A program made the translations under genes and the position numbers. Shown in pieces: positions 62,343-64,000 of a stretch of DNA of 64,000 nucleotides (position 1 is its first letter; every line of letters begins with the position of its first letter). Origin of the DNA: Candidatus Poseidonia sp. (GTDB taxonomy: Archaea; Thermoplasmatota; Poseidoniia; Poseidoniales; Poseidoniaceae). The notes beneath the pieces are model-generated. The model worked only from the letters and a program-made list of their open reading frames with translations, was not told the DNA's origin and ran no database searches. The DNA lies in NCBI GenBank assembly GCA_016778305.1, contig JADHPT010000002.1, forward strand, positions 196,828-260,827, written 5' to 3'.

Positions 62343-64000
62343 ATGGCCGATGGAGAACCTGCTGCTGAAACCGAGGACAAATCGGTCGAAGGTCGCACTC
62401 AAAGGCAACTGAATTTTTCTGCCGGAGCCACCATAGCAGTGTCCATCGTATTTCTTTTGCTGGCCATGACCATCGGTCCCTCGGTTCAAGAGGCCATGGA
62501 TAAGGATGCAAACTTCAGCGGCGAGTGGTGGGAAACACCGTTGCGTGAGCGCCATACCATGGACCTCCCAATGGACACCCTTCGCGCCCAACTCCCTGTC
62601 AATGGAACCTACGAGGTATTGCCCTATGAGGAGCATTTCGTTGAAGTCGACTTGCCGGCAAGCGAACAAGATGCGGGATTCCCCGGTGATGCGCTGATGC
62701 ACGTTGCTCTTTGGCTTCCCGACGTCCCAGAAGGTACCAAAATACCCGTGATCATGACCATTCACCCCTACTACGACTTTGGGGGCGAGGGTGTTGTTGG
62801 TGACGATTCCTCTCCCAATACCGTACCTGATGGAGGTGTAGGTCAATGGGTCTACGATACCTTCGTCCCTCACGGCTATGCACTCGCTCAGGCATCTACC
62901 TTTGGCACCGGCCAATCCACTCATTGTCAAGATGTCAAGGGTCTGGGAGAACAGACGGGCATCCAAGCGGTCGTTGACTGGTTGGGAGAACAGAGTTGGT
63001 CCAACGGCAACGTTGGTCTGATGGGTAAGTCCTATGCTGGAACGACCAATTGGGAAGCTGCTCAGCAACCCTCGCCCTACCTCAAAACAATCGTTCCAAT
63101 TTCCGGCTCGATTGGTGTGCAGGAAATGTTCTATCGCAACGGCTCTTCCGAGAGCAGAGCCATGCTCTATGACGCCCTCTACGAGGGCGCTACGACAGAT
63201 GCTGGAACCGACGACATGCGAATGTGTGCAGACGACGCCATCGGCCCGCTCAATCCGTTCACAACTTGGGCAGGCGCTGAGTTCGGCGGAGCGCAATGGA
63301 ACGATTATTGGGATGAGCGTCGTCATTTGCCAGATGTTCTTGAGAATTATCGCGGTTCTGTATATCTTGTTTGGGGTTTGCAAGATTGGAACGTTGACCC
63401 CTATCATGCCTTTCCCACCTACCAGATGATGCGCGATGCTGGCATCAACGCCCGAGCCATCGCTGGACAGTGGGCTCACAACTATCCTGACCAGCCTGAC
63501 CGTCACGGCGAATTGGGAAGCGGTTACGGCCAAGAGGCCTACCCCAACATGAGCCGGATGGATTGGGCAGTCGAACTCTATGAGTGGTTCAACTATTATC
63601 TCAAAGACATCGGAGAAGAACCAGAGCCAATGGTGCAAATCCAAACACATGACGGCCACTGGCACGTGGAAGAGACCTGGCCCCCTGCCGACATGAGTTG
63701 GATGCCCGTTACGCTCGACACTGCAGAAGGAGCTAGCGGTACGGTGAACGCCAACAATCAACGCTCCTTCCAGCTGGCTGCCCTTGAGGAGCCAGCCCAC
63801 ATTTCTGGCATGCCAACCCTGCACCTTTCTGTTGACACCCTAACGTGCCAAGGCGGTCAAATCTTTGCAACGATGTACGCTGATGGGCTTCGAATCGGTC
63901 ATGCGACCATGGATGTTCGGTACCGAGACGGGGGGCATGAGGCAAAGACCACTTTTCCACTCTCCAACTATCTCATGCTGATGGAATTCAATCCGATGGA
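62343..64000 (+). CDS. Membrane-anchored S15/CocE-family hydrolase, C-terminus outside window
   Basis: The first 552 residues of an X-Pro dipeptidyl-peptidase/CocE-type serine hydrolase. One N-terminal membrane segment (ATIAVSIVFLLLAMTIG, 29-45) places the enzyme outside. Nucleophile S230 lies in GKSYAG, the acid D348 in GLQDWNV and the His H379 in GQWAHNYPD, in family order. After the alpha/beta-hydrolase part the jelly-roll domain begins (about 470 on) and runs past the window end. An antisense open frame covers the same stretch but has no recognisable content. Substrate may be proline peptides or an ester. Confidence 0.93.
   Translation, partial: MADGEPAAETEDKSVEGRTQRQLNFSAGATIAVSIVFLLLAMTIGPSVQEAMDKDANFSGEWWETPLRERHTMDLPMDTLRAQLPVNGTYEVLPYEEHFVEVDLPASEQDAGFPGDALMHVALWLPDVPEGTKIPVIMTIHPYYDFGGEGVVGDDSSPNTVPDGGVGQWVYDTFVPHGYALAQASTFGTGQSTHCQDVKGLGEQTGIQAVVDWLGEQSWSNGNVGLMGKSYAGTTNWEAAQQPSPYLKTIVPISGSIGVQEMFYRNGSSESRAMLYDALYEGATTDAGTDDMRMCADDAIGPLNPFTTWAGAEFGGAQWNDYWDERRHLPDVLENYRGSVYLVWGLQDWNVDPYHAFPTYQMMRDAGINARAIAGQWAHNYPDQPDRHGELGSGYGQEAYPNMSRMDWAVELYEWFNYYLKDIGEEPEPMVQIQTHDGHWHVEETWPPADMSWMPVTLDTAEGASGTVNANNQRSFQLAALEEPAHISGMPTLHLSVDTLTCQGGQIFATMYADGLRIGHATMDVRYRDGGHEAKTTFPLSNYLMLMEFNPM

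Noticed and set aside
62280..63824. Long antisense open frame (514 codons) on the minus strand
   Set aside because: It lies over the plus-strand S15/CocE gene, whose catalytic Ser, Asp and His motifs and membrane anchor are all readable. The antisense product resembles nothing.

Overview
The window looks like a chromosome segment of a planktonic marine euryarchaeon of the Marine Group II (Poseidoniales) type; this is an inference from gene content. It carries archaeal information genes: a Taw2-like wybutosine enzyme, an RqcH/NEMF-type protein, a TrmB-family regulator, and tRNA genes with encoded CCA. Starts are a mix of leaderless ones (TATA-like box about 25 bases before the ATG) and GGTGA-type Shine-Dalgarno sites. 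It also carries very large secreted proteins with Ca-binding Asp-rich repeats and many genes of bacterial type: RNase PH, UvrC, GTP cyclohydrolase II, CrtI/CrtB, class II photolyase and a TPMT-family methyltransferase. Genes are packed tightly; no gene-free stretch exceeds 300 bases.

Layout. 1-1.3 kb: the end of an ABC transporter operon. Its binding protein, a lipoprotein, carries the sequence signatures of a transferrin lobe, and its promoter is flanked by two DtxR/IdeR-like palindromes; this is the most striking locus here. 1.3-10.3 kb: tRNA-Gln, a Nudix-metallo-beta-lactamase fusion, a quinone-oxidoreductase-like MDR protein, RqcH, an RGG-tailed DEAD-box helicase, thiolase, bacterial-type RNase PH and tRNA-Phe. 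10.4-18.9 kb: a large membrane protein, a MogA/MoaB protein, a dihydroorotase with the Bacteroidetes-type DPQxH motif, M32 and M29 peptidases, and an EF-hand/zinc-ribbon protein. 19-30.7 kb: surface proteins. A 2.1 kaa protein has seven FG-GAP blades followed by Asp-rich repeats. A three-gene operon combines another Asp-rich repeat protein, a one-TM protein and a DUF4105 membrane protein. Thiamine pyrophosphokinase lies between them.

30.8-40.8 kb: a light and oxidative-stress neighbourhood. Nudix, class II CPD photolyase and an SRPBCC-SDR39U1 protein run one way. GTP cyclohydrolase II (flavin synthesis), peroxiredoxin, a TrmB regulator with a possible V4R-like C-terminus, a UbiB-type kinase, CrtI and CrtB run the other. 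Photolyase and CrtI both need FAD, and CrtI/CrtB make the carotenoid backbone that could feed retinal synthesis, although no crtY or blh is present here. 40.8-47.2 kb: a BNR-repeat lipoprotein, an unrecognised membrane pair, two glycosyltransferases and a TPMT-family methyltransferase. 47.2-64 kb: a 1.6 kaa beta-helix/PKD surface protein, two tiny RAM-domain proteins, a STAND-type ATPase regulator, UvrC, a 1 kaa membrane-anchored exported protein, Taw2, an exported cyclophilin, a small membrane protein and a partial S15-family hydrolase.

Several starts were moved inward from the longest open frame because an ATG with a Shine-Dalgarno site, a TATA box at the right distance, or the family alignment favours the shorter form. 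All functions rest on motif recognition by eye; no database search was run.
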